A stretch of 64,000 nt of DNA from Sphingosinicella terrae (GCF_003347635.1 NZ_QDFY01000003.1:1-64000); one strand, 5' to 3'. Counted from the stretch's first letter, positions 47,213-58,676 are shown. The notes: generated by a model not told the origin, from the letters alone. Made by a program: numbers and translations.

Positions 47213-47892
47213 CGCGTCACCAGCCGGAACCCGGTACCCCAGACCGTCTCCAGCACGGGCCGATCGAAGCCCTCCTCCAGCTTGCGGCGCAGCCGGCCGA
47301 CATTGACGTCTATGACGTTGGTCTGGGGATCGAAATTGAGATTCCAGACGTGACGCAGCAGCATGTCGCGAGTGACCACTTCGCCCGCATTCTCCATCAG
47401 ATAGCGGAACAGCGTGAATTCCTTCGGGCTCAGCGCGAGATGCCGCCCCTGGCGATAGGCGGTGCGGGCCTTGAGGTGGCATTCGAGATCGCCGAACAGG
47501 AGGACCGCGCTGTGCGGCGCTCCGGCGGCCCGGCGGTGGAGCGCGCGGACGCGAGCGATCAGCTCGGCCGGCTCGTAGGGCTTGGCCAGATAGTCGTCGA
47601 CACCGGCATCGAGCCCCTCCGTGCGGTCGCCGCTGCGGCCGAGCGCCGACAGCATCAGCACCGGCACCGCGACGCCGACGTCGCGCAGCCGGCCGACAAG
47701 CTCGATTCCGCTGAGATCGGGAAGCATCCGGTCGAGGATGATGAGGTCGTGATCGCCGGCGGCGGCGCGGCGAAGGCCATCCTCACCGGTGCCCGTCCAC
47801 TCCACTTCGTCGCCCGCGCGCCGCAGCTGCTCGGCGACGGCTCGCGCGGCTTCGGGATCGTCCTCGACGTGGAGGATGGTCAATCCGCTCAT
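47209..47892 (-). CDS. OmpR/PhoB-family response regulator
   Basis: This 227-residue regulator has a receiver (about 3-115) with ILHVEDDPEAARAVAEQL, phospho-acceptor Asp in LIILDRMLPDLSGIELV and conserved Lys in DYLAKPYEPAELIARVRAL. The winged-helix effector domain (about 130-225) has LSPKEFTLFRYLMENAGEVV, VTRDMLLRHVWNLNFDP and TNVIDVNVGRLRRKLEEGF. ATG 47892 is chosen as the receiver starts at once. It leads a three-gene operon (regulator, kinase, secreted protein) and is divergent from the CHAT protein gene, 174 nt away, a plausible target. Confidence 0.93.
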   Translation of the reverse strand: MSGLTILHVEDDPEAARAVAEQLRRAGDEVEWTGTGEDGLRRAAAGDHDLIILDRMLPDLSGIELVGRLRDVGVAVPVLMLSALGRSGDRTEGLDAGVDDYLAKPYEPAELIARVRALHRRAAGAPHSAVLLFGDLECHLKARTAYRQGRHLALSPKEFTLFRYLMENAGEVVTRDMLLRHVWNLNFDPQTNVIDVNVGRLRRKLEEGFDRPVLETVWGTGFRLVTR

Positions 47893-48066
47893 CGCTGCCT
47901 GCCCCTCCCGGCTGCCCGGCAGCCATCCTAGCCGGGCATCGCGCGGGCGGCGGAATGACAAATGCTGTTAGGAATAATCCGCTTGCTTGGCCCACCCGAT
48001 AAGCCTTTCATATCATTGCGGCGTGCGAACGGAAGGCATGTCGAGTCGCATCGGGGGGAGCGGCGG

Positions 48067-50973
48067 ATGACCAGGCGTCGGGATGCGCTTGCAATGGCTT
48101 CGGCCCTGGCGCTCTTTCTCGCCGCGCCGTCATCGGCCCTGGCTGAAATTCCCCGGGCGCCGGTCGTTGCCGACCTGCCCGACATGGCGGCGATGCGCGC
48201 GCGCGACCGCTTCGCCACACCGGCAGTCGAGCTGGCGGCGTGGCGCGCCTTCGCCGAGCCCGTGCTTGCCGACCCCGAATCGCCCCCGGCCCTGCGTGTC
48301 GAGGTGCATAGCCGTCTCGCCATCGCCCATTTCTATGCCGGCAGCTACGGCGAGGGATGGAACCAGATCGAGGCGGCCGAGCGCCTGGTCGCGCAGCACG
48401 GGCTGGAGCGTGCGCCGTTCGTCCCGGAGCTGCTCGCCTACGGATCACTCCTGTCGACCGACCTCAGCGCACTGGATCGCGCGAGGGACTATGGCCGCAG
48501 ATCGCTCGTGCTGGCTCGCGCGCTGTACGGCGACGACAGTGCCGAAGCGGGGCTCGCCTATAACAGCCTGTCCTATCAGGCCTATGCCGCGGGCAATATC
48601 GACGACACCCGCAGCCATATGTGCGCTGCCGCCGACCGGGCCCGCCGCCACCTTCCGCCGACCGATGCGATGGTCGCCAACAACCTGATCTCCTGCGCCG
48701 TCACCTATTACTATGTGGATCACCCTGAAGCGGCCGAGCAGATGCGGCGGGCGGCCGCCTTCGCCTTCCAGAATCTGCCGGCCGACCACCCGGTCCTGGC
48801 TCTGGCGATGAACAGCTCCAGCGCGGTCCTGCTCGCTCTCGGGCGCTTCGCCGAGGCGGAAGAGGTGCTCCGCCGCGAGCTCGACCTCAGCCGCCGCCAA
48901 CTCGGTACCCATCCCGACAGCTATAGCCCGAGGGTCAACCTGGCACGGGCGCTGGCGATGCAGGACCGATTCGACGAGGCGGAGGCGATGTATCTCGAGG
49001 CGATCCGCTTTGCCGATCTCCATCAGGCGGGCAGCAACACGTCGATGCGCGGCGCTTCGCGCGTCCAGCTCGCCCAGCTCTACCACAGGATCGGCCGCCT
49101 CGATGATTCGCTCAGGCTCTATGGCGAGGCGATCGCCGCCCTTCGCCGGGACCTGCCGCCCGGAAGCGGCGAGACGGCCCTGGCCGAGATCGGCCTGGGT
49201 CGCCTCCTGATGCAGCGCGGGGACGGCGCCGAAGCGCTGCGGCTCGTCGAGAGCGGGCGCGCGATCCTCTCCGCATTGCTGCCGGAGGGGCATCGCGACC
49301 GGCTGCATGCCGATCTTTCCTATGCGGCCGTCCTCGCCCGGTCCGGCGGCGCCGAGCAGGCCTTCGCCATCGCCCGTCCGGCGGCGCAGCAGCTGGAGGA
49401 CAAGCTGCTCGACCTCGCCCTTTCGCGAAGCGATCTGGTCTCGCTGTCGCCGGTGATGGTCTCCGGCTTCAACGAATATGCCTATGCGGCGCTGCTCGCA
49501 GGCGAGGAGAGGGCGGCCGTGCGGGCAGCGCAGCTCGGCCTTCTGTCGGAGCTCAATCTCGTCAATGCGGAGCTGGCGGCGCGGCAGGCAGCGCAGTCGA
49601 CGGACGCCGGGCCGCTCGTCGAACGTCTCCGCCTGGAACGCGTGCAGACGGGTAGGCTGCGGCGCCAGTTGGCGCGGGCGGAAGCCGGCCAAGGCGGCGA
49701 TCCCGGAGAGATCAGCCGGCGCATCGACGAAGCCGAGACGCTGGTGCAGCGGCTTGCTTCCGAAATCGAGAGCGAGTTCCCGGACTATCGCGCGCTCGCG
49801 CGGCCGCGGCCGGCCGAGCTCGATGACATGGTCGTCCGTCTTCGTCCCGACCAGGCTGTCGTCCTGCCCTTGTCGCTTGGCGATCGCACGGTCACGATCC
49901 TGGTCACCCGGGCCGGCGTTCGCCACGGCGAGTCGCCGGGGGCGCTCGGCGGCCTGGTCGAGCGGGTGCGCCGCTCCGTCGACAGCTTTCATCTCGCGAC
50001 CGATCCGGACCGGGCGCCGTTCGACAGCGATGCGGCGCATCGCCTCTACCGCACCCTGTTCCCCGCCGGTCTCGCCGAGGCGCTGGCCGGACGGACGGAG
50101 CTGATCTTCCCGGCGGCGGGGCCGCTGGCCAGCCTGTCGCCGGCCCTGCTGCTGCGCGAGCCGTTGGCGGCCGGAGCGCCTTTGGCCGAAGCCGACTGGC
50201 TCGTGCGAGCCCATGCTGTCTCGATCGTCTCGGACTTCGCGGCGTCGAGCGGGAGAACGACGCCGGCGGCGAGGCTGGGCTTCGTCGGCATCGGCAGCCC
50301 CGCGCTCGCCGGGAGCGCGCCGCCGGGGCCATTCCGCCAGGCCGCCTTGTATCGGGGCGGGGAGGTCGACCTCGCCTCGCTGCGTGCCTTGCCGAGCCTG
50401 CCCGATGCCGAGGGCGAGTTGATGCGGATGCGGGCGGCCTTGTCCGGCGGCGCCTCGCAACTGCTGACCGGGGCGTTGGCGACGGAAGGCCGGGTCAAGC
50501 AGATCGACTTCGGCCCCTTCGCGATCGTCGCCTTCGCGACCCACGGCCTGATCGGTGGGGAGATGAGCGGGCTCCATGAGCCGGCCCTGGTCTTTACCCC
50601 GCCAAGCGAGGCAAGCGACGAGGATGACGGCCTGCTCACCGCCAGCGAGATCGCGTCGCTGACCATTCCGGCCGACTGGGTGATACTTTCCGCCTGCAAT
50701 AGCGGCGGCGGGCGCAACGCCTCGGCACCGACCTATTCGGGCCTCGCCCGCGCCTTTCGCCTGGCCGGAGCGCGATCGCTCCTGCTTTCGCACTGGCGCG
50801 TGCGCGACGATGCCGCCGCGCGGCTGACGGTCGACACCGTGCGCGGCGCCGCCGCGGGTTTGGGACGGGCGGAAGCGCTTCGCCAGGCCCAACTCGCGCT
50901 CATCTCCGACCCCGCCGTCAGCGGCGGCGCCCATCCTGCCATCTGGGCGCCGTTCATCCTGATCGGCGACTGA
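48067..50973 (+). CDS. Exported TPR-CHAT (caspase-like peptidase) protein
   Basis: This 968-residue protein has a signal peptide (MASALALFLAAPSSALA within the first 30 residues). A long array of TPR-like helical repeats follows (about 80-480; for example ALGRFAEAEEVLRRELDLSR, ALAMQDRFDEAEAMYLEAIR), then a linker and a C-terminal CHAT domain (about 610-968). The predicted catalytic dyad is intact: His826 in FAIVAFATHGLIGG and Cys877 in WVILSACNSGGG. CHAT proteins are caspase-like proteases or scaffolds. Export to the periplasm is unusual for those used in defence but common in sphingomonads. It is divergent from the OmpR-type operon. The substrate is unknown. Confidence 0.88.
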   Translation: MTRRRDALAMASALALFLAAPSSALAEIPRAPVVADLPDMAAMRARDRFATPAVELAAWRAFAEPVLADPESPPALRVEVHSRLAIAHFYAGSYGEGWNQIEAAERLVAQHGLERAPFVPELLAYGSLLSTDLSALDRARDYGRRSLVLARALYGDDSAEAGLAYNSLSYQAYAAGNIDDTRSHMCAAADRARRHLPPTDAMVANNLISCAVTYYYVDHPEAAEQMRRAAAFAFQNLPADHPVLALAMNSSSAVLLALGRFAEAEEVLRRELDLSRRQLGTHPDSYSPRVNLARALAMQDRFDEAEAMYLEAIRFADLHQAGSNTSMRGASRVQLAQLYHRIGRLDDSLRLYGEAIAALRRDLPPGSGETALAEIGLGRLLMQRGDGAEALRLVESGRAILSALLPEGHRDRLHADLSYAAVLARSGGAEQAFAIARPAAQQLEDKLLDLALSRSDLVSLSPVMVSGFNEYAYAALLAGEERAAVRAAQLGLLSELNLVNAELAARQAAQSTDAGPLVERLRLERVQTGRLRRQLARAEAGQGGDPGEISRRIDEAETLVQRLASEIESEFPDYRALARPRPAELDDMVVRLRPDQAVVLPLSLGDRTVTILVTRAGVRHGESPGALGGLVERVRRSVDSFHLATDPDRAPFDSDAAHRLYRTLFPAGLAEALAGRTELIFPAAGPLASLSPALLLREPLAAGAPLAEADWLVRAHAVSIVSDFAASSGRTTPAARLGFVGIGSPALAGSAPPGPFRQAALYRGGEVDLASLRALPSLPDAEGELMRMRAALSGGASQLLTGALATEGRVKQIDFGPFAIVAFATHGLIGGEMSGLHEPALVFTPPSEASDEDDGLLTASEIASLTIPADWVILSACNSGGGRNASAPTYSGLARAFRLAGARSLLLSHWRVRDDAAARLTVDTVRGAAAGLGRAEALRQAQLALISDPAVSGGAHPAIWAPFILIGD

Positions 50974-51180
50974 GCCCCCCGTCGCGACCGCGCCTTGGTG
51001 CCATCGAGGCGGATCACGTGCGACGGGCTTGCCGTCGTCGACTGTCAGAGCGCCGCCGCGACCTGCGGGGGACGCCAAGACCCGCGCTCGGACAAAATGC
51101 GTGGCAGCAAGGGGTGCAAATTCCGCGGATCCGGTCATTCTGCACGAAATCGCCCGCTGCGCCGGGTCTGGGGGAGCGCC

Positions 51181-52713
51181 ATGAAACTGACGAAACTGAT
51201 CGTCCGGCTGGTCGGGCTCTGGCTGACGGCAGTGCCTGCGGCGCAGGCTTCGGCGGCGGATCGCGATTGCGCGGCCATGGCCGGGTTGGAAATCGAAAAT
51301 GTCCGGATCATTGCGGCCGAATCGATTCCCGGCGGGACGCGCTGGGATTTTCCACCGTCACCCTTCAACGTCTTCATGGGTCCGAACGCCAACACCGAAG
51401 CGGCCTTTTGCCGCGTCGCCGGCGTGATCGAGCGGGAGATAGGCTTCGAGGTCTGGCTGCCGCCGGAGTGGAATCACCGAATGCTCGGCGTCGGCAATGC
51501 CGGTCTGAGCGGCGGCATCAACTATCCGGCGCTGGCCGCCGGGATTTCACGGGGCTTCGCGACCGCTTCCACCGATACCGGACACGTCACGCCCGACAAT
51601 TTCTTCGACGACAGCTGGGTCGAAGGGCACCCGGACCGAGTCGAGAATTTCGGGCACCGCGCGCATCATCTGCTCGCGGTGAACGCCCGCAGGATCATCC
51701 GCGCTTATTATGGCCGAGCCCCCTTTCGCGCTTATTATGACGGCTGCTCTTCAGGAGGCTGGCAGGGACTGACCGAAGCCCAGCTCTATCCAGACGATTA
51801 TGATGGGATCGTCGCCGGCGCGCCGGCCAACAATTTCGTACGGCTTCAGACCCGCGGCTTCTGGGTCGATGCGCTTCAGCGTCGCGATCCCGCCGGGGCA
51901 CTCGGGGAAAGCCAAGTCGCCCTGCTCAACCGCGCAGCGTTGGACTATTGCGACCCGGCGGACGGCGTGCGCGACGGGATCATCGGCAATCCCGAGCGTT
52001 GCGCCTTCGATCCTGCGACCCTGATCTGCGAACCCGGCGACAACGGAGCTTGCCTGACACGGGCGCAGGCGGATCGCGCCCGCCGTCTCTACGGGCCAGC
52101 GCGGACCGAGGCGGGCACGCAGCTCTATCCCGGTAACGCCTGGGGCGTCGCCCCCTTCGTCGTCCTGCCGGGCGTGCAGGCGGATCCGATGATCATGAAG
52201 GTTGTCCCGGCCAGCGAGCGAGACTGGACCGCCGAGACCTTCGATCCGGATCGCCATATTGCCGCGCTCGAGGCGAGGATCGGCCGGATGCTCGGCGCAT
52301 GGGATCCCGATCTGCGTCACTTCCGCGACCGCGGCGGCAAGCTCATCGTCTATCACGGCTGGGCCGACGCTTTGCTTTCCCCCTATAACAGCATCGCCTA
52401 TTACGAGGCCGTCGCTCGGGAACTCGCCCCCGAGGATGAAGGGGATTTCTTCCGGCTGTTCATGGTGCCGGGTATGGACCATTGCCGCGGCGGATCGGGC
52501 ACCGATCAGTTCGACGCGCTTGCAGCGATCGTCGCCTGGGTGGAACTGGACCGGGCTCCAGACGCGATCCTCGCCTCCGGCCGCACGCCGGGCGGCGGCA
52601 CGCGCACGCGGCCGCTCTGCCCGCATCCCCAGGTGGCGACCTACGACGGCAGCGGCAGCGCCGACGAGGCCGCGAACTTCACCTGCGCCTTTCCGACGGA
52701 CACGACGCGCTGA
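51181..52713 (+). CDS. Tannase/feruloyl-esterase-family hydrolase, secreted
   Basis: This 510-residue exported enzyme has a signal peptide (KLIVRLVGLWLTAVPAAQAS). It carries the tannase-family triad: Ser in YYDGCSSGGWQGLTEAQ, Asp in VYHGWADALLSPYNS and His in VPGMDHCRGGSG. The Cys next to Ser and the Cys next to His would form the family's CS-D-HC disulfide. The lid region contains further Cys pairs (ALDYCDPADGVRDG, RCAFDPATLICEPGDNGAC) consistent with calcium- or disulfide-stabilised loops. It hydrolyses aromatic esters such as feruloyl or galloyl esters; the exact substrate is unknown. It is monocistronic. Confidence 0.92.
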   Translation: MKLTKLIVRLVGLWLTAVPAAQASAADRDCAAMAGLEIENVRIIAAESIPGGTRWDFPPSPFNVFMGPNANTEAAFCRVAGVIEREIGFEVWLPPEWNHRMLGVGNAGLSGGINYPALAAGISRGFATASTDTGHVTPDNFFDDSWVEGHPDRVENFGHRAHHLLAVNARRIIRAYYGRAPFRAYYDGCSSGGWQGLTEAQLYPDDYDGIVAGAPANNFVRLQTRGFWVDALQRRDPAGALGESQVALLNRAALDYCDPADGVRDGIIGNPERCAFDPATLICEPGDNGACLTRAQADRARRLYGPARTEAGTQLYPGNAWGVAPFVVLPGVQADPMIMKVVPASERDWTAETFDPDRHIAALEARIGRMLGAWDPDLRHFRDRGGKLIVYHGWADALLSPYNSIAYYEAVARELAPEDEGDFFRLFMVPGMDHCRGGSGTDQFDALAAIVAWVELDRAPDAILASGRTPGGGTRTRPLCPHPQVATYDGSGSADEAANFTCAFPTDTTR

Positions 52714-52938
52714 GGCCCGGATCCGGGGTCAGCACAAGTCACTTACGCGTCGGCGAGGGCTGGAAGCAGACCACACCTGCGGCCCGCACACTCGTCTTGC
52801 CTGGACTAACCCATGTAGATCTCGTTGAATTTTCTTACTCCTCGCCAGACACCCAGCTCTCCTGCCGGGCAGCGCCAAAGGAACCCGATCAGGTTCCATT
52901 GGTTCTGGAAACTCAACATTCTTCGAGGATTTTCGGAC

Positions 52939-53838
52939 ATGGCAACCCGCCTGCCCGTCGAGCATCAAGTCTCGGCGACGGCTCCCTATCTCAACGACAA
53001 GGTCCAGCAGGACCTGGCGAAATGGAACTTTCATCGTCTTACGCCTGCCTTCCCGTCCGCCGACTGGGAGCTGGGCCTCGCCCGCGATCACCGCATGCTG
53101 CAGCTCGAAGGCCGCTTCCTGGAGGCGCTGCGCGAGGAGGTGGAGGGCGAGGCCGCCGCGGCACCCACCGATCCGGACCGGTTCGTGCGCTGGTTCGAGG
53201 CGCTCGAACAGACGGGGCCCGGTCAGGCCGACCCGCTTTTTGCGTGGCTCGCCGAGGAGGCCGACATCGAGCAGATGCGCTGGTTCCTCGAGCAGGAGGC
53301 GGCAGGCGAGGCCGGCTTCGACGATCTTGTCGCGATGACGCAGGTCAAGATGCCCAAGGGCCCGAAGCTTGAGCTCGCCCGCAACTATTGGGACGAGATG
53401 GGCCGCGGCAATCCCAAGGGTATGCACGGCCCGATGCTCGATGCGCTCGTCGAGCGGCTCGAACTGCAGCCGCGGATCGAGGCCACCGTGTGGGAGAGCC
53501 TCGCTCTGGCCAATGCGATGACGGCGATGGCAAGCGCCCGCCGTTATGCCTGGCACTCGGTGGGGGCGCTCGGCGCGATCGAGCAGACGGCCCCGAGCCG
53601 CGCGGCCCTGGTTGCCAAGGCGCTTCGCCGCCTGGGATTCACCGGCCGCGAGCGCCATTATTTCGAGCTTCATGCGGTGCTCGACGTCAAGCATAGCGAG
53701 GACTGGAACCGGGAGGCGCTGCGCCCGGCGGTGGCGGAAGATCCGCGCCGCGCCCGCGCGATCGCGGAAGGCGCCCTCATCCGGCTCAAATGCGGTGAGC
53801 GCTGCTTCGAACGCTATCGCGCGCACCTCTGGTCCTGA
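52939..53838 (+). CDS. Iron-containing redox enzyme (haem-oxygenase-fold) family protein
   Basis: This 299-residue all-helical soluble protein matches the haem-oxygenase-like diiron family by pattern. It has HRMLQLEGRFLEALREEVEG, then MRWFLEQEAAGEAGFDDLVA, LARNYWDEMGRGNPKGMHGP, ALGAIEQTAPSRAALVAKAL and RHYFELHAVLDVKHSEDWNR. The repeated Glu and His residues in these helices fit metal ligands. Family members include oxidases and oxygenases of small amines and lipids. The reaction here is unknown. ATG 52939 is preceded by GAGGA. The preceding gap 52714-52938 shows nothing clear. Confidence 0.72.
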   Translation: MATRLPVEHQVSATAPYLNDKVQQDLAKWNFHRLTPAFPSADWELGLARDHRMLQLEGRFLEALREEVEGEAAAAPTDPDRFVRWFEALEQTGPGQADPLFAWLAEEADIEQMRWFLEQEAAGEAGFDDLVAMTQVKMPKGPKLELARNYWDEMGRGNPKGMHGPMLDALVERLELQPRIEATVWESLALANAMTAMASARRYAWHSVGALGAIEQTAPSRAALVAKALRRLGFTGRERHYFELHAVLDVKHSEDWNREALRPAVAEDPRRARAIAEGALIRLKCGERCFERYRAHLWS

Positions 53839-53964
53839 CAGAATCGGGACCGCCGAGGCTTGCGCCCGGCGGCACGCCGCGGCCTCGGAGATTCCCTCCG
53901 GCGCCGAATCGCTCTACGCCTCCGATCCGCCGCCGGCCCTTGCCGGCGTGCGATCGGAGAGAGC

Positions 53965-54436
53965 ATGGACTTCGCGACCCGGGCTTACAATCACGGCTTC
54001 CCGTTCGACCCGATCATCCCGACGCGGCTCGCCTTGCGGTACCCAGACGCTGTGGCCGGGCCATTGCGTCCAGGGTACCGCCGGCGCCGATTTCCACCCG
54101 GTCTCGAGGGGCGGCGCACTCGACCATGCCCATCTCGTCATCCGCAAGGGCTATCATCCCGAGATCGATTCCTACTCGGCCTTCTACGAGAATGACCGCG
54201 TCACCAGCACCGGCCTTGCCGGGTATCTGCGCGAGAAAGGCGTAAGGCGCTGCGTGCTCGTCGGCCTCGCTTTCGATTTCTGCGTCGCCTATTCGGCGCT
54301 CGACGCGGTCCGCGAGGGCTTCGGCGCGGTCGTGATCAGGCCGCTGACCCGCGCCATCGCCTTACCGGAAGGGGACGTAACCACCGTCGACACAGCCGAG
54401 CGTCGTTTCGCCCAGGCCGGGATCGTGCTCGCCTGA
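53965..54436 (+). pseudogene. Deletion scar joining pncB 5' end to pncA 3' end
   Basis: From ATG 53965 (with a GGAGAGAG site upstream) about 20 codons read DFATRAYNHGFPFDPII, which matches the start of nicotinate phosphoribosyltransferase (pncB; pattern ATRxYNHxxxLDPI). From about 54038, in a different frame, 132 codons match the C-terminal two thirds of nicotinamidase (pncA): GTQTLWPGHCVQGTAGADFH, the catalytic-Lys region LVIRKGYHPEIDSYSAFYEN, and LVGLAFDFCVAYSALDA with the catalytic Cys. The pncB body and the pncA N-terminus with its catalytic Asp are missing. A single deletion of a pncB-pncA operon explains it. Neither product would work. Confidence 0.6.
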
Positions 54437-54464
54437 TCCGCAGCCGCGCCGCCGCAGCCACTGA

Positions 54465-56792
<2,328 letters not shown>

Positions 56793-56803
56793 CAGCCTGA
56801 CCT

Positions 56804-56831
56804 CTCCCCTCCCTGCCACCAGGGAGGGGAG
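56804..56831. terminator. Hairpin between convergent katG and hydrolase genes
   Basis: A perfect 12-bp stem CTCCCCTCCCTG (56804-56815) with CAGGGAGGGGAG (56820-56831) and a 4-nt loop lies 12 nt after the katG stop and 7 nt before the stop of the leftward hydrolase gene. There is no U tract in either direction, so it could be a bidirectional barrier or simply a member of the palindromic repeat family also seen at 27263-27398. Confidence 0.5.
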
Positions 56832-56837
56832 CGCGTC

Positions 56838-57776
56838 CTACTTCCTCTCGAACCGGTCGCCCGGCGCCAATCGTTCGGGTAGCGCCTCGAGCCGCCGCCG
56901 AGCCACCTCGTCGCCGTTCAACGTCCAGCGCCAGAAATCGATCGTCGCTCCGGCGACGATCCTTACGTGTCTCGGATCGGGCGGCGGCTGGCCGCGACGC
57001 CGTTCGCCGCCCGCATTGAAGGTCATGTGGGTGGCTCCGTCGAGGACGAGCAGATACTTCCCACCCGGCGGCATCGCCCGGAATGGCCGCTCGCGGTCGG
57101 CCGGGCCGATCTGCGGGAGGAAGGGCACCTCGTCGCGCGTGCCGGTGATCGAGAAGAAGGGAATGGCGACGTCGTCGAAGGCCGGCTCGGCCGGGCCGCG
57201 CATCGGCGGCGAAGGACTGAACGCGATCGCCGCCCGCACGCGCGGATCGGCGAGATCCGCGAGCGCGCCGGCCGGATAATCCTGCCCCGCCACGGCCTGC
57301 GTGGTATGCGCGCCATAGCTGTGGCCGGACAGGCCGACGCGGCGGGAATCGATCCGCTCCAAGCTGCAATCGCCCTCCGCCCCGCCGGCGGCCAGACGGT
57401 CGATGACGAAGCGGACGTCGCGCGCCCGCTCCGCCAGCTGGCGCGGTGCCATCGCGCGCATGATCGACACCCGGCCGCCGGTCAGGATCGAGCGGTCGCT
57501 CCCCGGATGCTGGAGATTGATCACGGCGAAGCCGGCGTCCGACCAGGCATCGGACCAGGCGCTGCCGCTGTCCAGCGAGCCTCCCAGGCCGTGACTGAAC
57601 AGGATCGCCGGCACCGGCCGATCGCCTGGCGGCATCCGGATACGCACGGGCAGGTCCCGGGCCCGCGAGGGATCGCGCCAGACGGCCTCGCAGACGGTGA
57701 CGGCCGCGGCGGCCGGCGCGGCGCAGCCGGCCGCGAGGAGCAGGAAGGCGATCGTCAGCGCCCGCGCGAGCATCAC
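56838..57776 (-). CDS. Alpha/beta hydrolase, putative lipoprotein
   Basis: This 312-residue hydrolase has a lipoprotein-type signal (LTIAFLLLAAGCAAP). Landmarks are the oxyanion-hole strand PAILFSHGLGGSLDSGSAW, the nucleophile elbow VGLSGHSYGAHTTQAV, acid region FFSITGTRDEVPF and catalytic His in LDGATHMTFNAGGE. It resembles the PAF-acetylhydrolase/dienelactone-hydrolase branch and probably cleaves an ester in the envelope. Its start overlaps the stop of the EF-hand gene upstream as ATGA, so the two are co-translated. The substrate is unknown. Confidence 0.85.
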   Translation of the reverse strand: MMLARALTIAFLLLAAGCAAPAAAAVTVCEAVWRDPSRARDLPVRIRMPPGDRPVPAILFSHGLGGSLDSGSAWSDAWSDAGFAVINLQHPGSDRSILTGGRVSIMRAMAPRQLAERARDVRFVIDRLAAGGAEGDCSLERIDSRRVGLSGHSYGAHTTQAVAGQDYPAGALADLADPRVRAAIAFSPSPPMRGPAEPAFDDVAIPFFSITGTRDEVPFLPQIGPADRERPFRAMPPGGKYLLVLDGATHMTFNAGGERRRGQPPPDPRHVRIVAGATIDFWRWTLNGDEVARRRLEALPERLAPGDRFERK

Positions 57777-58186
57777 CGCCTCCGGATCGGTGCCGCGGCC
57801 CGCAACGCGCTTCGCTCGGCCGCGTCGATGCGGCCGTCGCCGTCGCTATCGGCGAGGTCGAAGATCCGCATCGGTGCCGCCTGAAGCTCCGCGCGGGTGA
57901 GGCGGCCATCGCGATTGGAATCGCCCTGCGCGATGAGGGCGTCGATCCGCTCCATCGCCTCCGGCCGGAAGCGCGCCAGCCGGCGGAAGTCACCGCGGGC
58001 GATCGCACCGTCGCGATCGCGGTCGGCGCGGTCGAACTGGGACAGGCGGTGGGCGGCGAACTCCGCGCGGCTGATCGCGCCGTCACCATTGGCGTCGGCC
58101 TGATCCAACATCGCCGCACGATCGCGCTGCGCGGCCAAAGCGGGCGCGGCAAGCGCGAAGGCGACTAGGCAGAGGGTGAACGTCAT
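57773..58186 (-). CDS. Secreted EF-hand calcium-binding protein
   Basis: This 137-residue exported protein has a signal peptide (MTFTLCLVAFALAAPALAA). Four EF-hand-type loops follow: DQADANGDGAISRAEF, DRADRDRDGAIARGDF, AQGDSNRDGRLTRAEL and DLADSDGDGRIDAAER. All four keep the DxDxDG-like spacing. It would bind Ca2+ in the periplasm and may act as a sensor or stabiliser for the coupled hydrolase (ATGA overlap). ATG 58186 begins the signal; an upstream in-frame extension is Arg/Pro-rich and non-coding. Confidence 0.85.
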   Translation of the reverse strand: MTFTLCLVAFALAAPALAAQRDRAAMLDQADANGDGAISRAEFAAHRLSQFDRADRDRDGAIARGDFRRLARFRPEAMERIDALIAQGDSNRDGRLTRAELQAAPMRIFDLADSDGDGRIDAAERSALRAAAPIRRR

Positions 58187-58271
58187 GGCTGGGCTTCCAT
58201 TCATGGAGGAAAGAATCGCGAAGGCGAAGCGGCCGCGCCGGCGGGGGCAGGGGCGCCGGCGCGGCCGTCCC

Positions 58272-58676
58272 TCACCGCCGCGGCCGATAGGTGCCGCTGC
58301 GCGAGCGCTGGCCGCCATTCGGGCCGGAGCGGCTGAAGGCATAGCCGTAGGAGCCGTCGTCATGGGCGGTGATGGTCCGGCTGCGGCCGAAGCTGCGGCC
58401 GTCGTTGAGCCGGTGGCTGGCGCTGCCGCTGAACCGGCCGTCGCCCCAGCCTGCGCTGCGGCTGCTGGAATGGCCGCGTCCGTCGGCGGTCTGGAGGCTG
58501 CGGCTCACCGCGACGCTGCCGGGCTGGCGAGACACGCTGCGCGACCTGGAAAAGCCGTGGCCGTGCGGGCCATAGGCGCTCACCGATCGGCCATGATCGC
58601 GCGCCTGGGCCGGCGCGGCGAGCGCGCAGGAGGCGGCGAGGGCGGCGATCGTTCCGAGACCGAGGAACCTGTTCAT
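58272..58676 (-). CDS. Secreted Ser/Arg/Gly-rich low-complexity protein
   Basis: This 134-residue exported protein has a signal peptide (MNRFLGLGTIAALAASCALA) ending APAQA. The mature part is low-complexity and basic, with repeated S-R-S motifs: GFSRSRSVSRQPGSVAVSRS, RGHSSSRSAGWGDGRFSGSA and SGPNGGQRSRSGTYRPRR. ATG 58676 is preferred over ATG 58682 because GGAG then sits at proper distance. Function unknown. It could bind polyanions in the envelope, but that is only inferred from charge. It is divergent from the OmpR-type regulator gene at 58836 and may be its target. Confidence 0.65.
   Translation of the reverse strand: MNRFLGLGTIAALAASCALAAPAQARDHGRSVSAYGPHGHGFSRSRSVSRQPGSVAVSRSLQTADGRGHSSSRSAGWGDGRFSGSASHRLNDGRSFGRSRTITAHDDGSYGYAFSRSGPNGGQRSRSGTYRPRR

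Noticed and set aside
48445-51138. 897-codon leftward open frame under the CHAT gene
   Set aside because: It is antisense to the TPR-CHAT protein, which has a signal peptide and catalytic motifs. The antisense product has none.
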